A stretch of 64,000 nucleotides of DNA from Rhodococcus sp. 105337 (GTDB taxonomy: Bacteria; Actinomycetota; Actinomycetes; Mycobacteriales; Mycobacteriaceae). The DNA lies in NCBI RefSeq assembly GCF_012844225.1, contig NZ_JABAGQ010000009.1, positions 1-64,000 of the forward strand. Direction: 5' to 3'. Positions within the stretch are counted from its first letter, which is position 1, and each line of letters starts with the position of its first letter. The notes under the pieces were generated by a model. The model had not been told where the DNA came from. It saw nothing but the letters and a program-made list of their open reading frames with translations, and did not search any database. Positions 10,457 through 22,251 of the stretch are shown here, in pieces. The translations under genes were made by a program, and so were the position numbers.

Positions 10457-13400
10457 GGCTCCACCTTGGTGATCGTGACGGTGTAGGTGGCGTTCGGATC
10501 CGCATCGAGTAGTTCCCGCAGACGGCTTTCGGCGGCAGAGAATCCGCCACGAGCGGTGAAGGTAACCGCTGACGGCGGCGGTGGCGGGGGTGGCGGTGGC
10601 GGGTGTGGCCCGTCTGACGTAATCCACTTCTCTATCCATCGATCCCGTGCCGCATCAGCGGTTCTAAGGGCTCCAGCCAGCGGGCGCGAAAGCTCATGGT
10701 CGGCGAAGCTGCCCGCAACAGCATCGATGATCACAGCCGCCTCGCGGCCCCGCTCATCGTCCGCTGTTGCCGCATTTCGTAGCACGGTGAACTTGTCGAG
10801 CGAATAGCGACTGACAGCGTCGGCCACCGAGACCGCCGTGGTAAGGCACTTGCCGGCCTCGAGGTCTGTGCCGGCGAGGGGAGCATTCGCAATCGCCTCG
10901 ACCATGGCGATGTTGTCCAAGTGGTTGAGTTGCGAGTCGAGCATCTCGGTCAGGTCTCGCGCCAGGTCGAAGCGCTTGCCGGTTTGGAGCCCGAGGTAGC
11001 CATATGCGCGAGTAAGAACATCGACGAGACGTAACCGGTCGGCGCGTCCGCTCGCTGCGTGGTCGCGCACATGCTGAACGAAAGCCGCGACGTTGGTGGC
11101 GGTGAGGTAGTCGTTGACAGTGACCCCGGTCAGCGTCTTCCACCGAGTGCACGCCCGGGTCCACACCTGACGGTCCGGAAGGGGCTCGAGGCGCAGTGTG
11201 GTGCCACGTCGGAAGTCGCCGATGGCCGGTTCGGTGATGGGAGACGAGTGCAGGAACCACGACCGTTTGCCCTGCGCTGCCCACGCGCCCGCCACCAGAT
11301 CGACCATGTCATCGGTCAAACCCCGCTTCGGTCCGCTCGCGACGATCGCATTGCGCAGATCCTCGATGTGAACATCCCCCGACTCGTCGAATCCGGCACG
11401 TGAGAGTTCCTGCGTAATGCGGTTGCGCCAACTCGCGAAATGTTCAGGGCCGAAGAGCAGATGGGTGTCATTGGTACGCGCGATACCGAGCGATTCGACG
11501 ACGCGTCGTACAGTGTCGCGTTCGCCGCGGTCGAGGGGGATGCGTCCGTCTTCCACCGCCTGGGCTTCCCGCAACCGTGTCAACGTCGTATTCAGCTGAC
11601 GCCGGGTGATGAGCTGATCGGCAGGAGTGAACTCGGGGTGATCGGGATACAGCGCGGCGAACGCGTCGGCGATCAACCGGTTGGCGGCCTCGCCCAGGTC
11701 GTGTCCGATCGGAGGCTGCACGGCGAAACCAGCGTGCAGCGACCGCAGCGGCGGCTGATCGGGTGCGAAGGCCGAACCGGATCCGGCTGCCACTCCGTAG
11801 GCGACTTGAATGGCTGTCCCCAGCTGGCCACGCACCTGTGTCTGCTGCTGTTGCAGGATCGATCTGGCCGCGGCCCGGTCCGCGTCGGACAGCTCGTTCG
11901 CGTAGGACGCCCACCGGTCCCCGGCGAGCACGTAGTTGAGGATCACGAGCCGGCCGAGCTGCCGAGTTACCTTTTGGCTGAAGAAGTTCGGCAACCATGC
12001 CACGGTGAACCGATCCTGCCCGGTCCGCAAGAGTTGGTCGATGCGGTCGTGGTCCTCGCCGGTGGTGTGGCCGGCATCGTCGAACGGTAGGTCGACGACG
12101 AGCCGCAACGCCCCGTCGATCGAGGGCCGGAAGGCTTCGTCCGGCAGGTAGCCGTGGTCGCGGATGTTGCCGAACACGATCTCCACTTGCCGTTGGGTTC
12201 CGCGCCAGATCACCTGGCGGAGCAGTGCGTTGTCGACGGTGTGGTCGGCTCCGACCACACCCAGCTGCTCGGAGAGCATCTCGCGCATCAGCTCGCGGCG
12301 ACGGCCGTCGGTGTCCTCGGCCTGGGCGCGGCGAACGATCCGCTCATAGTCGACCGATTCGAGAGTCACCGAGATGATGGGGTTCGCGTCTGCCGTGACG
12401 GACAACTCGGGGATCTCCGCCGCCCACGCCTTGACCTTGCCGGTGATCTGTCCGATCTGGTCACCCGGGATGAGGCTGATGACGCTGCCGTGATTGAGCG
12501 AGGCCAACCGAGCGGCGTCGATCTGCTTGAGCGCAGGCACATTCGGGGCCACCGCCGACATCAGCAACGTCTTGGCGATACGGATATCTGCGCGCAGACC
12601 CGGCGGCACGTCCTTGTCCGGTGTGGACTCGGGAACATTCGCATTGCGGAAAAGCAACGGACGCAACTTATCGGTCCACAGCGAGCGCGCAGTCTTGAAC
12701 GTCTGGGTGGCGGCTTCGTTGATGGGGGTCGCGTTTGCGCTGTCGATGATGTAGTCGAACGCCTCGCCGACAGGAATCACATTGTCGATAGTGAGCCGGT
12801 CGGCGTTGTCCGAGAGCATCTGCTGCATGACCTTCAGCGCGGTGCGCTCGCGCTGCATCTGTCCCGACAACTCGCGCAGCGTCGCGATGAGCGCAGGCGA
12901 GAACGGGTAGGTCAGCTTGAAAGCATCGGCGTCGGAGCCGCGGTGCCGGTCATCGGTGTTGACACCGTCCAGGAGCACATCCCATACCTGCGGGCTGCGG
13001 TCGAGACGAGCAAACGCGGCGTCGAGGGCGGCTTTGGCCTCGGCGTCCCGCGGCTGCAGCAGCCGCTTGTGGGCGATGTAGGGGAGGTTCTCATCGCCGA
13101 GGGTGACGAGCCCGAACCGTCCCTCCTGGTGAGCGAATGCCCGTTCGACCGCCTGCTGGATGGCACCGGCGTCGGGGCCGCTGGCGACCCACTGGGCGAG
13201 GTTGTGCTGCCGGGCGACGTACGAGATGACCGGGACGGCAAGGCGCCCCCTGCTGGTCTCGACCAGCTTGGTGATCTTCTGAACCTCGGCGTTGAAACGT
13301 TCGCGTTCGGTGATGAGGAACGTCAACCACAGCACGAGTTCGTCGAGCATGAGAACGACGCCGTCGTAACCGAGCGATTTGGCGTGGTCGGCGATGACGG

Positions 13401-14172
13401 CGAGACCGTCTTCGAGAGAGAGCCAGTCGGTGTTGCGCGAGTAGCTGGTGAAGTAGGTGGATACCAGGGCCTGCTGTAGCCGAGCGCGCTCGGCGGGATC
13501 TGCACCGGGAGCGCTTGCGGCTGCGTAGGTCTCGGGTGTCCACGCCCCGGTCGACTGACCCAATGCGGACCAGTTGACCGTGGTGCTGGCCTGCGGGCCC
13601 CCGGCGCTGTTGAGCGCGGCGAAGAACTTCTCGTCGCCCACCTCGCGGCGTCGGTTGTCGGCGTCACCGAACAAGCCGCCCGCGGAGTGCAATACCGGGG
13701 GAAGCACGTCGGGGTGTGCAGCGGCGATCTGCCGCAGATACTGGTCGAACAGCGCCGATTCGACGCTCGTAGCGTCGAGGAAGTGGAACGTGAGCCGCAG
13801 CAGGTTCGCCTGGTTCACCGTGGGGTGTTGGGCCACGATCGGCTGAAGCTCCGGTACGGACAGAGCTTTGGGGGAGTGTCCGAGGATGCCGTGCAGCACG
13901 GCCATGAAGTGCGATTTACCGGAGCCGAAGGAGCCGTGGAGGAACGCGGCCTTGTTTTCACCGGAGCGCAGTGCCTCGTCGACTACCGATAGAGCCGAGT
14001 CGAATGCTTCAACGAGGGCGGGAGTGACGACGTACGAGTCGACGGTTGCGGCGAGGTGGTCTTCGCCTACCGAATCGGACAGCCGCAACACGTAGTCGTT
14101 GGTGCCGTGTGATTCGGGGATGTCGAATGTCTCGCGCAAGGTGCGCGCGGGAGTCGAGGCGCCGGGGAACAC
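10453..14172 (-). CDS. pglY: BREX type 2 ATPase PglY
   Basis: A large P-loop ATPase of 1239 residues from the GTG at 14172, whose G is shared with the last base of the pglX stop (TAGTG). The frame is open for 103 more codons upstream, but these lie within pglX. Walker [10 protein letters not shown] is at about 80-88 and Walker [12 protein letters not shown] starts near 273. These match PglY/BrxC-type ATPases. Close to the C-terminus a run of about ten prolines precedes a short domain of about 40 residues. PglY is essential in the Streptomyces Pgl phage-resistance system, the prototype of type 2 BREX. Confidence 0.9.
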   Translation of the reverse strand: MFPGASTPARTLRETFDIPESHGTNDYVLRLSDSVGEDHLAATVDSYVVTPALVEAFDSALSVVDEALRSGENKAAFLHGSFGSGKSHFMAVLHGILGHSPKALSVPELQPIVAQHPTVNQANLLRLTFHFLDATSVESALFDQYLRQIAAAHPDVLPPVLHSAGGLFGDADNRRREVGDEKFFAALNSAGGPQASTTVNWSALGQSTGAWTPETYAAASAPGADPAERARLQQALVSTYFTSYSRNTDWLSLEDGLAVIADHAKSLGYDGVVLMLDELVLWLTFLITERERFNAEVQKITKLVETSRGRLAVPVISYVARQHNLAQWVASGPDAGAIQQAVERAFAHQEGRFGLVTLGDENLPYIAHKRLLQPRDAEAKAALDAAFARLDRSPQVWDVLLDGVNTDDRHRGSDADAFKLTYPFSPALIATLRELSGQMQRERTALKVMQQMLSDNADRLTIDNVIPVGEAFDYIIDSANATPINEAATQTFKTARSLWTDKLRPLLFRNANVPESTPDKDVPPGLRADIRIAKTLLMSAVAPNVPALKQIDAARLASLNHGSVISLIPGDQIGQITGKVKAWAAEIPELSVTADANPIISVTLESVDYERIVRRAQAEDTDGRRRELMREMLSEQLGVVGADHTVDNALLRQVIWRGTQRQVEIVFGNIRDHGYLPDEAFRPSIDGALRLVVDLPFDDAGHTTGEDHDRIDQLLRTGQDRFTVAWLPNFFSQKVTRQLGRLVILNYVLAGDRWASYANELSDADRAAARSILQQQQTQVRGQLGTAIQVAYGVAAGSGSAFAPDQPPLRSLHAGFAVQPPIGHDLGEAANRLIADAFAALYPDHPEFTPADQLITRRQLNTTLTRLREAQAVEDGRIPLDRGERDTVRRVVESLGIARTNDTHLLFGPEHFASWRNRITQELSRAGFDESGDVHIEDLRNAIVASGPKRGLTDDMVDLVAGAWAAQGKRSWFLHSSPITEPAIGDFRRGTTLRLEPLPDRQVWTRACTRWKTLTGVTVNDYLTATNVAAFVQHVRDHAASGRADRLRLVDVLTRAYGYLGLQTGKRFDLARDLTEMLDSQLNHLDNIAMVEAIANAPLAGTDLEAGKCLTTAVSVADAVSRYSLDKFTVLRNAATADDERGREAAVIIDAVAGSFADHELSRPLAGALRTADAARDRWIEKWITSDGPHPPPPPPPPPPSAVTFTARGGFSAAESRLRELLDADPNATYTVTITKVEP

Positions 14173-17100
14173 TACTGGCCTGCCTTTCCGGTTGCTGCCT
14201 TGCGGCCGCGGGTCTTCTTTTCGGGTCGCCACGCCGGCAGATCTTGCACCGGAACACCGACCGCGGCGGATTTCTCGGCGAGTTGGGCCGTCAGGTACTC
14301 GGCGAGGTCGACCCCGAGATTCGGGTCGACACCGGCGTGCCACTGTTTGACCCAGGGCAGCACCTCGGCGATGCCCGCGACGACAGGCACCAATGCGGTC
14401 AACGGTGTGCCCTCGGACTCGCGCATGGCATAGATGGTGGCGAGCGCCAAACCCTGCTGAGCATGGTTCCAGCCTGCCCATCCGAGCAGCGGGGTCGGGT
14501 CGGTGGCGCGCCCGGCGTGGGGGTAGGCGATGAACCGTTCTTTCGGCACATCGAGCTTGCCGCGATGCGACCAGTACGACGATTTGAGGAAGTCCGCGTT
14601 GGTGTACTTCGGGGGTACGGGGATGTCGGTGGCTTTGATCAGCCCCGCGTCTTCGTCACGCTGCAAGTCCCACACCCTCTCCCATTCGGCGCGCTTGCGC
14701 AGCCCGGAGTCCTTATAGCGCAGTGCGGCGAGGTAGGGGACGGCTTGGTCGGCGAGCAGCTTGACGAGAGTAGCGGTGACCGGTGCGTCCTTCTGGCCTG
14801 CCCACAGATCCAGGGCTTCGATGAACTCCGGATTCTTCTCGACGTGTCCGGCCAGTTCGCTGACGGAGCGGGGCAGCGGCGTGCCGTGCGGCGTGAACCA
14901 CAGAGTCGGGTCTTCGAGTTTGTCGAGCAGCCAGTCTCGCAGGGCACGCTGCAGCTTCACGTCCCACGAATCACCGGCCCAACGGCGCTTGTATTCGGGG
15001 CGCTCCAGCAAACGAATGAACGGGTTGGATTCGATAACGGCTATGCGCTTTTCGACGAGTTCCCGGTACTCGGTAGGCCAGTGCGTAGGAATCTCGGTGA
15101 TGGGGCTGAATTTATGATTGTGGTGGTCGAACCAGCTGGTCTCGATTTCACCTGCTGCGACCTTTCGAGCGAGCAGGATCGCAAAAGTGCGCTCCGCAGG
15201 TGCCACACCGGGTGCTCGCCCGACAGGCATCGTAAGGTCTTTGTCGATCAGGCCATATTGGTGGTAGACCTCCCAGTCGAGCTCTTCTTGCTCGGCGACC
15301 ATCTGAGCGCGGATTTGAGCATGTTCAGCGCGGGCGTTATTGATAACGGTGCGGCACACACCCCGGGCTTCGATCATTGCGGGTGGTTCCTGTGTGGCAA
15401 GCTGCCGAGCCAGTGTGTCGAGGTAACGGGCACGCTCAAGGGGAGCGTCGGCCGTCAACGGGTAGTCCTGGAGGGTGGTGCCGGTGAACTCGAATCGGCG
15501 CTCCCACGGTTCGTCGGCCCCGGCTGCCTCTGCCCCAGGACGGCCCTTATCGTGGCTGTTCTGCTTGAGCCAGAAGCACGCGGTCGAGCTGTTGAGGGTA
15601 CCCAGCAGCCGCAGGTGATCGTCCTCGCTCGCCCCCTCCGGCAACTTGATCACCGGCGCGGACTGCTTGAACACCTTGCCGCCACGGTCGAGCACGAAGT
15701 GGTTGTGGGTGGCGACGAACGCGAAAGTGATGGAGAAGGGGGTTGCGTGGCGTCGGGCAAAGAACATACCGATGTCGAACCATCGCAGACCCCGCTCGGA
15801 GGGCACCTGTCCGAAGTAGAGCCGTCGAGCGAGTCGAGTTCGGTGCTGCCATAGGTATCTCGCTGTAGGGGCGGAGGGTTCTCTGTCCTGGCCAGACCAT
15901 GAGACGGGTGCGAGGCCGTGGCTCTGATAGTCGATTGAGTAGTCGCGGACTTCGTCGCCGAGAACCACCGGCACAGTATCTTCAGCGAGTTGTCGCCCGA
16001 GTGGTGACCTAGGGGGCACCAAGAAGACGTCGTCTTCGAGGGTGAGGTAGGTCATCCCGATGTCATTGGTTTGGTCACCTAGAACTGATTTTGCGGTCTG
16101 GTGTATTGCTGCCGAAACTTCAACGGCACCACCGCCAGAAAGACTCCACGGGTGCTGGCGCAGATTCTCGCGCGGAAGATCAGTGATCGACACCCATTGG
16201 TCCTCGTAACCCGGCTGGTCGATGTGTTCGACGATCGATGTCCAAACTAGACCTTTGGCGGGATTCTCCGGCGCCCCGGGCTCACCTTGAATACCGAGCA
16301 CGGCGCGTACCGTATCGTGGACCCTGCCTTGATTTCGTCCGACAATGATGACGGTTGGAGTCCCATGCCCGGGTATGTAGGCACCGGAAGTGTCAGCAAC
16401 TAGACGGAGATCCTTATTTGCAAGGAATTCTGTAATTAGGGGGACGCCGAATTCTCGCTTCATGAACGAATTCGAGGTGATTTGCCCGACCCAGCCGGTA
16501 CGTCCAGCCGCGGCGTCTACGCCTTGCCATTCCTTCTGTCGGGCGAGCCGGAAGAACTTTTCCATGAATGGCACTGTGAGCGCGTACTTTCCCTTGCAGT
16601 ACGGGTATAGCTCGCGGTACCGCCGATTGAGTGCTTTGTCGCTGACAGCGATATATGGCGGGTTGCCGACAACAACGTCATAGCTACCGGGTGTGAGGAG
16701 TCGTCTGAGCAGAGGCGCATCTTCCGTGCTGTAGCTGAAGTTGGACGCGATTGCGTCCTTATCGAGCTGGCGATCGCCAAAGTCGAATGAATCCGAACCA
16801 TCCTGCTCGGGCCCGTGCAGAAGTGAGTCGCCAGCGGCGAGATTGAGCGTGAACTTCGGGGCATGCACCAACGATGGTTCGTTGCATGCCTTCATCGCCG
16901 CGACGATCAGCCGGAACTTTGCGATCGCGACTGCGAACGGGTTCAGGTCTACGCCATAGATAGAGGCGAGCGCGTTGTCGACGCGCGTGCGCAACTCGAG
17001 GCCCGGGGCGTGCCGGTGCCAGCGTTCCACGAGCCGGTCGAAGGCGCCGAGCAGGAAATGGCCGGAGCCGCAGGTGGGATCGATGAGTTTGAAACCTTCG

Positions 17101-17792
17101 AGCGGGCGGTCTCTCAGCGCAGGCTCAAGGGTTTGGTCGAGGATGAATTCTTCGACGAAGTCCGGGGTTTGGAGAAGCGCGTACTTCTTCTTCGCGAAAT
17201 CCGACAGGTCTTGATACAGGTCGCCGAGGAATCGCGTCGAGAGGCTCTCGTCGTCGAACGACCACACCAACTCGCCCACGTCGTCGGTCCGTCGCCAGAA
17301 CCCGAGCAACTGCTGCACGACGTCTGAGGACGGGGAGATGATGTTGAGCGCAGCGTGTTCGTCGACCAGCGCCTGGGTGGCGGGGTTGCGGCGCAAGGCG
17401 TCGAAGGACTGTTCGAGCCACTCGCGGTAGGAGCAGTCCTGGTGTTCGCGGTAGAAGGCGTTCTCGGCATCAATGGCACGTTGCCGCAGCAGAGGGGTGG
17501 GGCCGGCGATCCACACCGCGGTGTCGCCGAGCAACAGGTTGTCTTCGCAGAATCGCACGAACACGGAGGTGAGCAGCCAGCCGACGGCGGCCTGGGTGAG
17601 CTGGTCTTCGGACCAGTCGGTCCACGACGTGGCGGTGCGCTGTTCACGCACGGCCTCGCGGTGGGTGGTGCGCCAGTTTTCGAGTTCGTGCGTGTCGGCG
17701 TTCAGCCGTGCCCGCATGTCATCGACCAGCAGGGTCAGTTGCGGCTTGAGTGCGGCCGTCAACTGGGCTCCGGCGATCGTGGCCAATGCCAT
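14172..17792 (-). CDS. pglX: BREX type 2 adenine-specific DNA methyltransferase PglX
   Basis: A 1206-residue N6-adenine methyltransferase of the PglX family, which in BREX methylates host DNA to mark it as self. The SAM-binding motif I is DPTCGSGHF at 238-246 and the catalytic motif IV is NPPY at 377-380. Length and architecture fit the family: a helical N-terminus, a Rossmann methylase core, then a long recognition region. The ATG overlaps the pglW stop by one base (TGATG). The specificity site cannot be read from the sequence. Methylome sequencing of the host would show a non-palindromic N6-methyladenine motif if the gene is active. Confidence 0.92.
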   Translation of the reverse strand: MALATIAGAQLTAALKPQLTLLVDDMRARLNADTHELENWRTTHREAVREQRTATSWTDWSEDQLTQAAVGWLLTSVFVRFCEDNLLLGDTAVWIAGPTPLLRQRAIDAENAFYREHQDCSYREWLEQSFDALRRNPATQALVDEHAALNIISPSSDVVQQLLGFWRRTDDVGELVWSFDDESLSTRFLGDLYQDLSDFAKKKYALLQTPDFVEEFILDQTLEPALRDRPLEGFKLIDPTCGSGHFLLGAFDRLVERWHRHAPGLELRTRVDNALASIYGVDLNPFAVAIAKFRLIVAAMKACNEPSLVHAPKFTLNLAAGDSLLHGPEQDGSDSFDFGDRQLDKDAIASNFSYSTEDAPLLRRLLTPGSYDVVVGNPPYIAVSDKALNRRYRELYPYCKGKYALTVPFMEKFFRLARQKEWQGVDAAAGRTGWVGQITSNSFMKREFGVPLITEFLANKDLRLVADTSGAYIPGHGTPTVIIVGRNQGRVHDTVRAVLGIQGEPGAPENPAKGLVWTSIVEHIDQPGYEDQWVSITDLPRENLRQHPWSLSGGGAVEVSAAIHQTAKSVLGDQTNDIGMTYLTLEDDVFLVPPRSPLGRQLAEDTVPVVLGDEVRDYSIDYQSHGLAPVSWSGQDREPSAPTARYLWQHRTRLARRLYFGQVPSERGLRWFDIGMFFARRHATPFSITFAFVATHNHFVLDRGGKVFKQSAPVIKLPEGASEDDHLRLLGTLNSSTACFWLKQNSHDKGRPGAEAAGADEPWERRFEFTGTTLQDYPLTADAPLERARYLDTLARQLATQEPPAMIEARGVCRTVINNARAEHAQIRAQMVAEQEELDWEVYHQYGLIDKDLTMPVGRAPGVAPAERTFAILLARKVAAGEIETSWFDHHNHKFSPITEIPTHWPTEYRELVEKRIAVIESNPFIRLLERPEYKRRWAGDSWDVKLQRALRDWLLDKLEDPTLWFTPHGTPLPRSVSELAGHVEKNPEFIEALDLWAGQKDAPVTATLVKLLADQAVPYLAALRYKDSGLRKRAEWERVWDLQRDEDAGLIKATDIPVPPKYTNADFLKSSYWSHRGKLDVPKERFIAYPHAGRATDPTPLLGWAGWNHAQQGLALATIYAMRESEGTPLTALVPVVAGIAEVLPWVKQWHAGVDPNLGVDLAEYLTAQLAEKSAAVGVPVQDLPAWRPEKKTRGRKAATGKAGQ

Positions 17793-20700
17793 CAGGCGTG
17801 CTCCTTTACTGTCGAATCTTCGGGCTGGACTGTGACGCTGAGTAGCGCCGATACTTCTGTGTCGTCGATCTGCGCGAATTGTTCCGGGCTGTTGATCGGC
17901 AACCTCGTGCCGTCCACCTTCGAGCCGGGACGCCCGCCAGCCTCGTTACGCTGCGGCACCAGCGCCCACACAGCATGTGGAGGCGGGGTGGTCAGATCGG
18001 TCCATCTGCCGAGCACGTCGAGCTGCCCGTACGCGGCGAGTGTCGACAGGTCGGTGAGGACCACTGGACCGCTCGCTGCCGAGATCGCCTCGATGAGTGT
18101 CGGAATTGCTTGAGCGACAAATCCTTTCAGCCCTTCACGGTCGGCGGTAGCGCCTGCGTCTGCAGCGAGAATCATGTTCCAGTCGATGCCCGCAGTCGCG
18201 GCCTTCGATCGCAGCGAACCGAGTAGAAGCTCCGTCACGTCGATGTGGGTTGCCCCGAATCTCTCAACCAGCGCCGCAGCCACCGCGTCGGAGGTACCCA
18301 GAGGAACACCGAGAGCCCGGAACGTTCGTTCCTGCACGCTCGAGGCCAGAAGGTATTCGACATCGGACGTTCCGTGCTCCCGATGCACAGGAGCGGGGGT
18401 GCGAGTGTGGCGTGTGGGCACGTAGGAGGCCGCGGCCTGCTCCTGCACGAACTGGTAACGAGCGCGGGCGTCGTTCCACTCCATGTCCGGTACGAGAGAC
18501 AGCACCACCGCGTCGAGCTCCGGGCGGCGGGGCAGGGACTTCGCCAACGCTGGGAAACGCGCTGCGAGACGCGATTCCAGTTCGGACCGGCCGAAGGAGT
18601 CCGTTGCCGAGAGGCCGCGCAGTAGCATACGCAACGCCTCGAGAATCGGCATCGATCGAGCGTGCAACTCGTCACGAGACGACAAGGCAACCTGCGTCGA
18701 CGATGCTGCAGCCATACGCAGCAGCGCGTGGCCCGGGATCTCCACGTCGCCGGCAGCGACATCCAACAGTGCTGCTGTGGCGTCGCGCAGCGCCGACTCG
18801 GACTCCGCAGGTGCCACCAGCAGCGACCCCTGAGCCTGTGCGGCGTCCACCAGTGCCTCGGCACGCGCCGCCAGCACCGCGGGCAGCTTGCGTGAGACCC
18901 CGGGCAGCGAGATCATCGCGACTGTGCCCGAGCCGTGCCGCCGCACCATGTGCACTGCGGCGACGGCCGCGCCCCCTTCGTCGTTCTCGCCGTGTGGAGG
19001 CGACGCCAGTAGGAGCCGCAGCACACCGAGCGCGGTCCGCTGCGGGTTCTCGACCCCGTCGGTGTGGAGCGCGCCGGCGAGTTTCTGAGCAAGCAAATCC
19101 GGCGTCGAAGCACCACCGGACAATTCGAGCAGCGTAAGCATGCGCCCGTACAAGTCCTCCACGGTCGCCGCGAGCTGCGGGTTCTTTGCCCACAGCGACG
19201 GGAACTCACCGAAGATCTGGGCGATGCGACCCGAGGAAACTCCGGCGCGCGGTGCCACCATCTGATAGGTCATGAACGGATCGTCGGTGCTGTTCGGATG
19301 CGACCCGAGAACCAGCTCCACTACCTGTCGACGGATCGCCGAAGGCTTCGTCGCGGCTGCGCGAGCGAACTCGTCTGCCAGCGTCGCGAGCGAGGTGTAC
19401 GTCGCTGCGGAACCGATGGGTTGCACGGGTTCCGGAACGGGCGGCGGGGCGGGCTTTTTCTTCGGTGTCGATGCCGGTTCGATCGTCTGCGCCTTGAAGA
19501 CTGCGGTCCAGGCGTCCCGCATGGTAGCGGCGGTATCGAACCGCTTTTTCACGTCGCGTGCCAACGCGGTCCGGAAGAAGTCCGCGAGCGCATCGGCGCG
19601 GGCGGCGCTCACGCCTCCTGCAGTGAAGTCTTCCGCCGAGACGGAAACGTCGTCGTCGAGAACACGTGGGTCGCTCAAACCGTCCCCGTATACGGGAGTT
19701 CCGGACGTTGCCATCTCGTACAACACCACGGCCGCCGAGTATCGCTCCGCCGCGGAGTCATAGGAGGTGCGAATGCCGGTGCCCAAGAATGGATCCCGAT
19801 ATGGCGGAGTACCTGCGTCGATCTGCTCGACGGGGGCGCGTGACAACGAGAAGTCGAACAGCGCGAGCCTGGCTTTCGCCTTGGCTTTGCCTTCGGGCTT
19901 TGCCAAACCCAGATTGGAGGGTTTGAGGTCACGGTGGGTGATGCCGGCCGCGTCGAGCGCGACCACCACGTCCAGCAACTCCTTGCCCCAGCTTCGCAGC
20001 TGCGTTTCCCCGAGCGGGGTGTAGCGCACGACGTCTGCGAGTGTCTGCTCGCCGCAGTTGCTCAGCAGCAGCGCTGTGCGGTGCGCGAGCTCGATCGGTC
20101 CTTCGATGAGCTCCACCACGCCGGGCACCGGCGGGGACTGGCGGGCCAGCTCGGTAAGGACCAGTGCCTCATCGTGGAGGCGAGAGGTGGCGGCGTCGTC
20201 AAGTCCCACCTTGAGTACCCGCAGTTGGTCGTCGTGCTCCCGGTCGGTGACCAGCACGCCGCGTGCAGTGGAACCGGCGCCCAGCACTCGCACCACGTCG
20301 AAGCGGCCGCCGAGGAGCGCACCAGGAGCGGGATTGAGCGGATCCGCCTCCGGAGCCGCCGACGTGGCCAATCGGTCGTGCCGGTAGTCGGAAAGTGCGG
20401 CGACAAACTGCTGCGCACCGAACTCGGGACGGCCGGTCTTGCGATCCGTCTTCATGCGCGCCGATACCGACGGAGCTGTCGCCTGCAACACGAGCGCGCG
20501 CAACGTCTCGTCGACGAACCCGCCTCCCGAGGCTGCCAGATCCAGGCCCTGTTCGAGCCGCAGTCGTTCGAGCAACGCGGCACGGTCGCGGGCCGGTGCC
20601 TGCCCACCCGAAAGCAAGTAGTAAGCGAGCGCCCCGAGGGAGAACACGTCCAGCGCGAGCCGGTCGGCGTCCGGGGCCCATCGATCCTCCGGGGCCTGGT

Positions 20701-21910
20701 AGACGGCATCGGCCGGGGCACTGCCCGGCGCGACCGCGGTGCCGAGCATCGTCGCGGATCGGGTATCTCCTGTATGCACGCGACCGGCCCACGACCAGTC
20801 GGCGAGACGCACGCGTACCTCGCCTCGATCGAGAGCATCGGTGTGGACGAGCACGGTGCTCGGACCCAGGCCTCGGTGTGCGACGTGATTGCGGTGCGCG
20901 TAGGCGACGGCCTCGGCGGTCTGGGTGAGAATCAGCAGTTGCTGCTCCGCGGTGAGGGTGCGCGTCGCCAGGGCTAGATCAAGGGGTTCGTAGCCGGGGA
21001 TGTCCGGGTAAACGATGACGGTGTTGCCGTCGTCGTCCTGAACCAGATCACGAGGCGCGACAATCGCGTCGTGCCGCAGCGAGGAGAGCAGCGAGAACTC
21101 CCGTTGCATTCGTCGGTGCGACGCCGCCCGTGCCTGCACCGGGGTACCGCGGTGGAACGAAACGATCCGCGCGCGTGCGCGTTCGTCTGTGCCCTTGTGG
21201 GTGGCGGCCCATTCCTGCCAGTCGTCGCCGCTGGCCAGGGGGGTGCCGGTGATCGTCCACGACCCCGCGTCGCGTTCGGTGCGGCGTGCGATGCCCAGGT
21301 TCTTCAGTGCGAGGGCGATGATGACCGACAGGTCCTCGTCCACGCGCTTGGTCTCGGTGGGCGGCTCCAGTAGCCGGGTCGAGATGCCGGGCAGACCCGT
21401 CTCGTCCTCGAACCCGTCCGGGCCGAACAGCCCCGACTTCGCCAGGTCCGGCATGTCGACCTTGAAAGGGGCGCCATGAAGGAACACGGACTCCTGCACG
21501 AACGGCAGAGCGCGACGCACCTTCTCTGCGTTCAGGCCCGCTTGCTGAGCAACCTTGCGGGCCTCTTCCTCGATCCGTGTCGCCAACCGCTGGGCCTTGC
21601 GGCGAGTAACCAGCAGCGGGGAGCGCTGGGTACGGGTCTTGCCGCCGAGGGTGGTGCGCACCCAGCTGGTCTCTGTGCCCTGCAGGACGCCGGTGTAGTG
21701 CTTGAGTTCGACCAAATGCAGTCGGCGCCGGCCGAGAACCAGCGCGTCGATCTCGTGCCACTGTCCGTGGTTGTCCATGAACTCGAAGTTCGTCCACGCG
21801 CGGTAAGGGGACGCCTTGGGCACGATGTACCGAAGCATCGCCAGACCGTCGGTCTCGTGCGCGAACGCCGACTTCGAGACCTCGACCCAGCGATCATCGC
21901 TCTGTGCCAC
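17792..21910 (-). CDS. pglW: BREX type 2 serine/threonine kinase PglW with NERD domain
   Basis: First gene of the BREX operon, 1372 residues from a GTG start. Residues about 15-130 form a NERD (nuclease-related) domain with 'WHEIDALVLG' and 'LVELKHYTG'. Two protein-kinase-like regions follow. In the first (about 245-505) the catalytic loop reads HRGLGPS (345-351) and the DFG position reads ADW, so it should be a pseudokinase. In the second (about 535-790) a Gly-rich loop GAGSTARG is followed by Lys in VLKV (567) and an intact HRDLKPSN (659-666), but the DFG is replaced by DFS (686-688). The C-terminal half is mostly helical with no motif I recognise. The NERD-kinase order is typical of PglW in type 2 BREX. 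Confidence 0.92.
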   Translation of the reverse strand: MAQSDDRWVEVSKSAFAHETDGLAMLRYIVPKASPYRAWTNFEFMDNHGQWHEIDALVLGRRRLHLVELKHYTGVLQGTETSWVRTTLGGKTRTQRSPLLVTRRKAQRLATRIEEEARKVAQQAGLNAEKVRRALPFVQESVFLHGAPFKVDMPDLAKSGLFGPDGFEDETGLPGISTRLLEPPTETKRVDEDLSVIIALALKNLGIARRTERDAGSWTITGTPLASGDDWQEWAATHKGTDERARARIVSFHRGTPVQARAASHRRMQREFSLLSSLRHDAIVAPRDLVQDDDGNTVIVYPDIPGYEPLDLALATRTLTAEQQLLILTQTAEAVAYAHRNHVAHRGLGPSTVLVHTDALDRGEVRVRLADWSWAGRVHTGDTRSATMLGTAVAPGSAPADAVYQAPEDRWAPDADRLALDVFSLGALAYYLLSGGQAPARDRAALLERLRLEQGLDLAASGGGFVDETLRALVLQATAPSVSARMKTDRKTGRPEFGAQQFVAALSDYRHDRLATSAAPEADPLNPAPGALLGGRFDVVRVLGAGSTARGVLVTDREHDDQLRVLKVGLDDAATSRLHDEALVLTELARQSPPVPGVVELIEGPIELAHRTALLLSNCGEQTLADVVRYTPLGETQLRSWGKELLDVVVALDAAGITHRDLKPSNLGLAKPEGKAKAKARLALFDFSLSRAPVEQIDAGTPPYRDPFLGTGIRTSYDSAAERYSAAVVLYEMATSGTPVYGDGLSDPRVLDDDVSVSAEDFTAGGVSAARADALADFFRTALARDVKKRFDTAATMRDAWTAVFKAQTIEPASTPKKKPAPPPVPEPVQPIGSAATYTSLATLADEFARAAATKPSAIRRQVVELVLGSHPNSTDDPFMTYQMVAPRAGVSSGRIAQIFGEFPSLWAKNPQLAATVEDLYGRMLTLLELSGGASTPDLLAQKLAGALHTDGVENPQRTALGVLRLLLASPPHGENDEGGAAVAAVHMVRRHGSGTVAMISLPGVSRKLPAVLAARAEALVDAAQAQGSLLVAPAESESALRDATAALLDVAAGDVEIPGHALLRMAAASSTQVALSSRDELHARSMPILEALRMLLRGLSATDSFGRSELESRLAARFPALAKSLPRRPELDAVVLSLVPDMEWNDARARYQFVQEQAAASYVPTRHTRTPAPVHREHGTSDVEYLLASSVQERTFRALGVPLGTSDAVAAALVERFGATHIDVTELLLGSLRSKAATAGIDWNMILAADAGATADREGLKGFVAQAIPTLIEAISAASGPVVLTDLSTLAAYGQLDVLGRWTDLTTPPPHAVWALVPQRNEAGGRPGSKVDGTRLPINSPEQFAQIDDTEVSALLSVTVQPEDSTVKEHA

Positions 21911-22251
21911 GTCACCGCCTATTTCTCGGTTCGAATCGCGGCCGAACGAGGGTCGCGCAAGTCAGAGCGGACTTTACCAACCAGTGGACACGTCCTCCGA
22001 GTCCACCACTGACGCCTCAACCCCAGAACCTCCCCACCCCGTTACTGCCGGACACAGGAGTGTCGTATGGGACTCGATGTGCGTTACAACCGTTGCTCCG
22101 GCGAGTCGGATTCCACGTCCGCGCCTGGCAGATCTCGTCGCGGAGGACTGCGTGACGGCCTGAACTCGGCACCACCTGCACCCTTACAGGTGCGTTCCGG
22201 TGGACCCTGTGTGGAGCGCATGAGTCGCGAACCTGCCACCCGTGCCAGTTG
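21911..22251. promoter_or_regulatory. Gap upstream of pglW; presumed BREX promoter region
   Basis: These 341 bp separate the pglW start from the stop of the next upstream gene on the same strand. I see no supported gene in it. Frames that run through are shadows of the neighbours. A short perfect CACCTG/CAGGTG inverted repeat (about 22175-22194) with an 8-base loop is present but unremarkable. The region should contain the promoter of the long BREX-McrBC operon, but no clear -35/-10 pair can be picked by eye. Confidence 0.35.

Noticed and set aside
10560-10620. GGC/GGT-rich simple sequence as a repeat element
   Set aside because: It encodes the proline run near the end of PglY in the correct frame.
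14046-15854. Long plus-strand frame of 602 codons opposite pglX and pglY
   Set aside because: It is antisense to two well-supported genes and is a by-product of high GC third positions. It has no domain or ribosome-binding site.
22175-22194. 6-bp inverted repeat upstream of pglW as an operator
   Set aside because: CACCTG/CAGGTG is short and common; its position gives no support.
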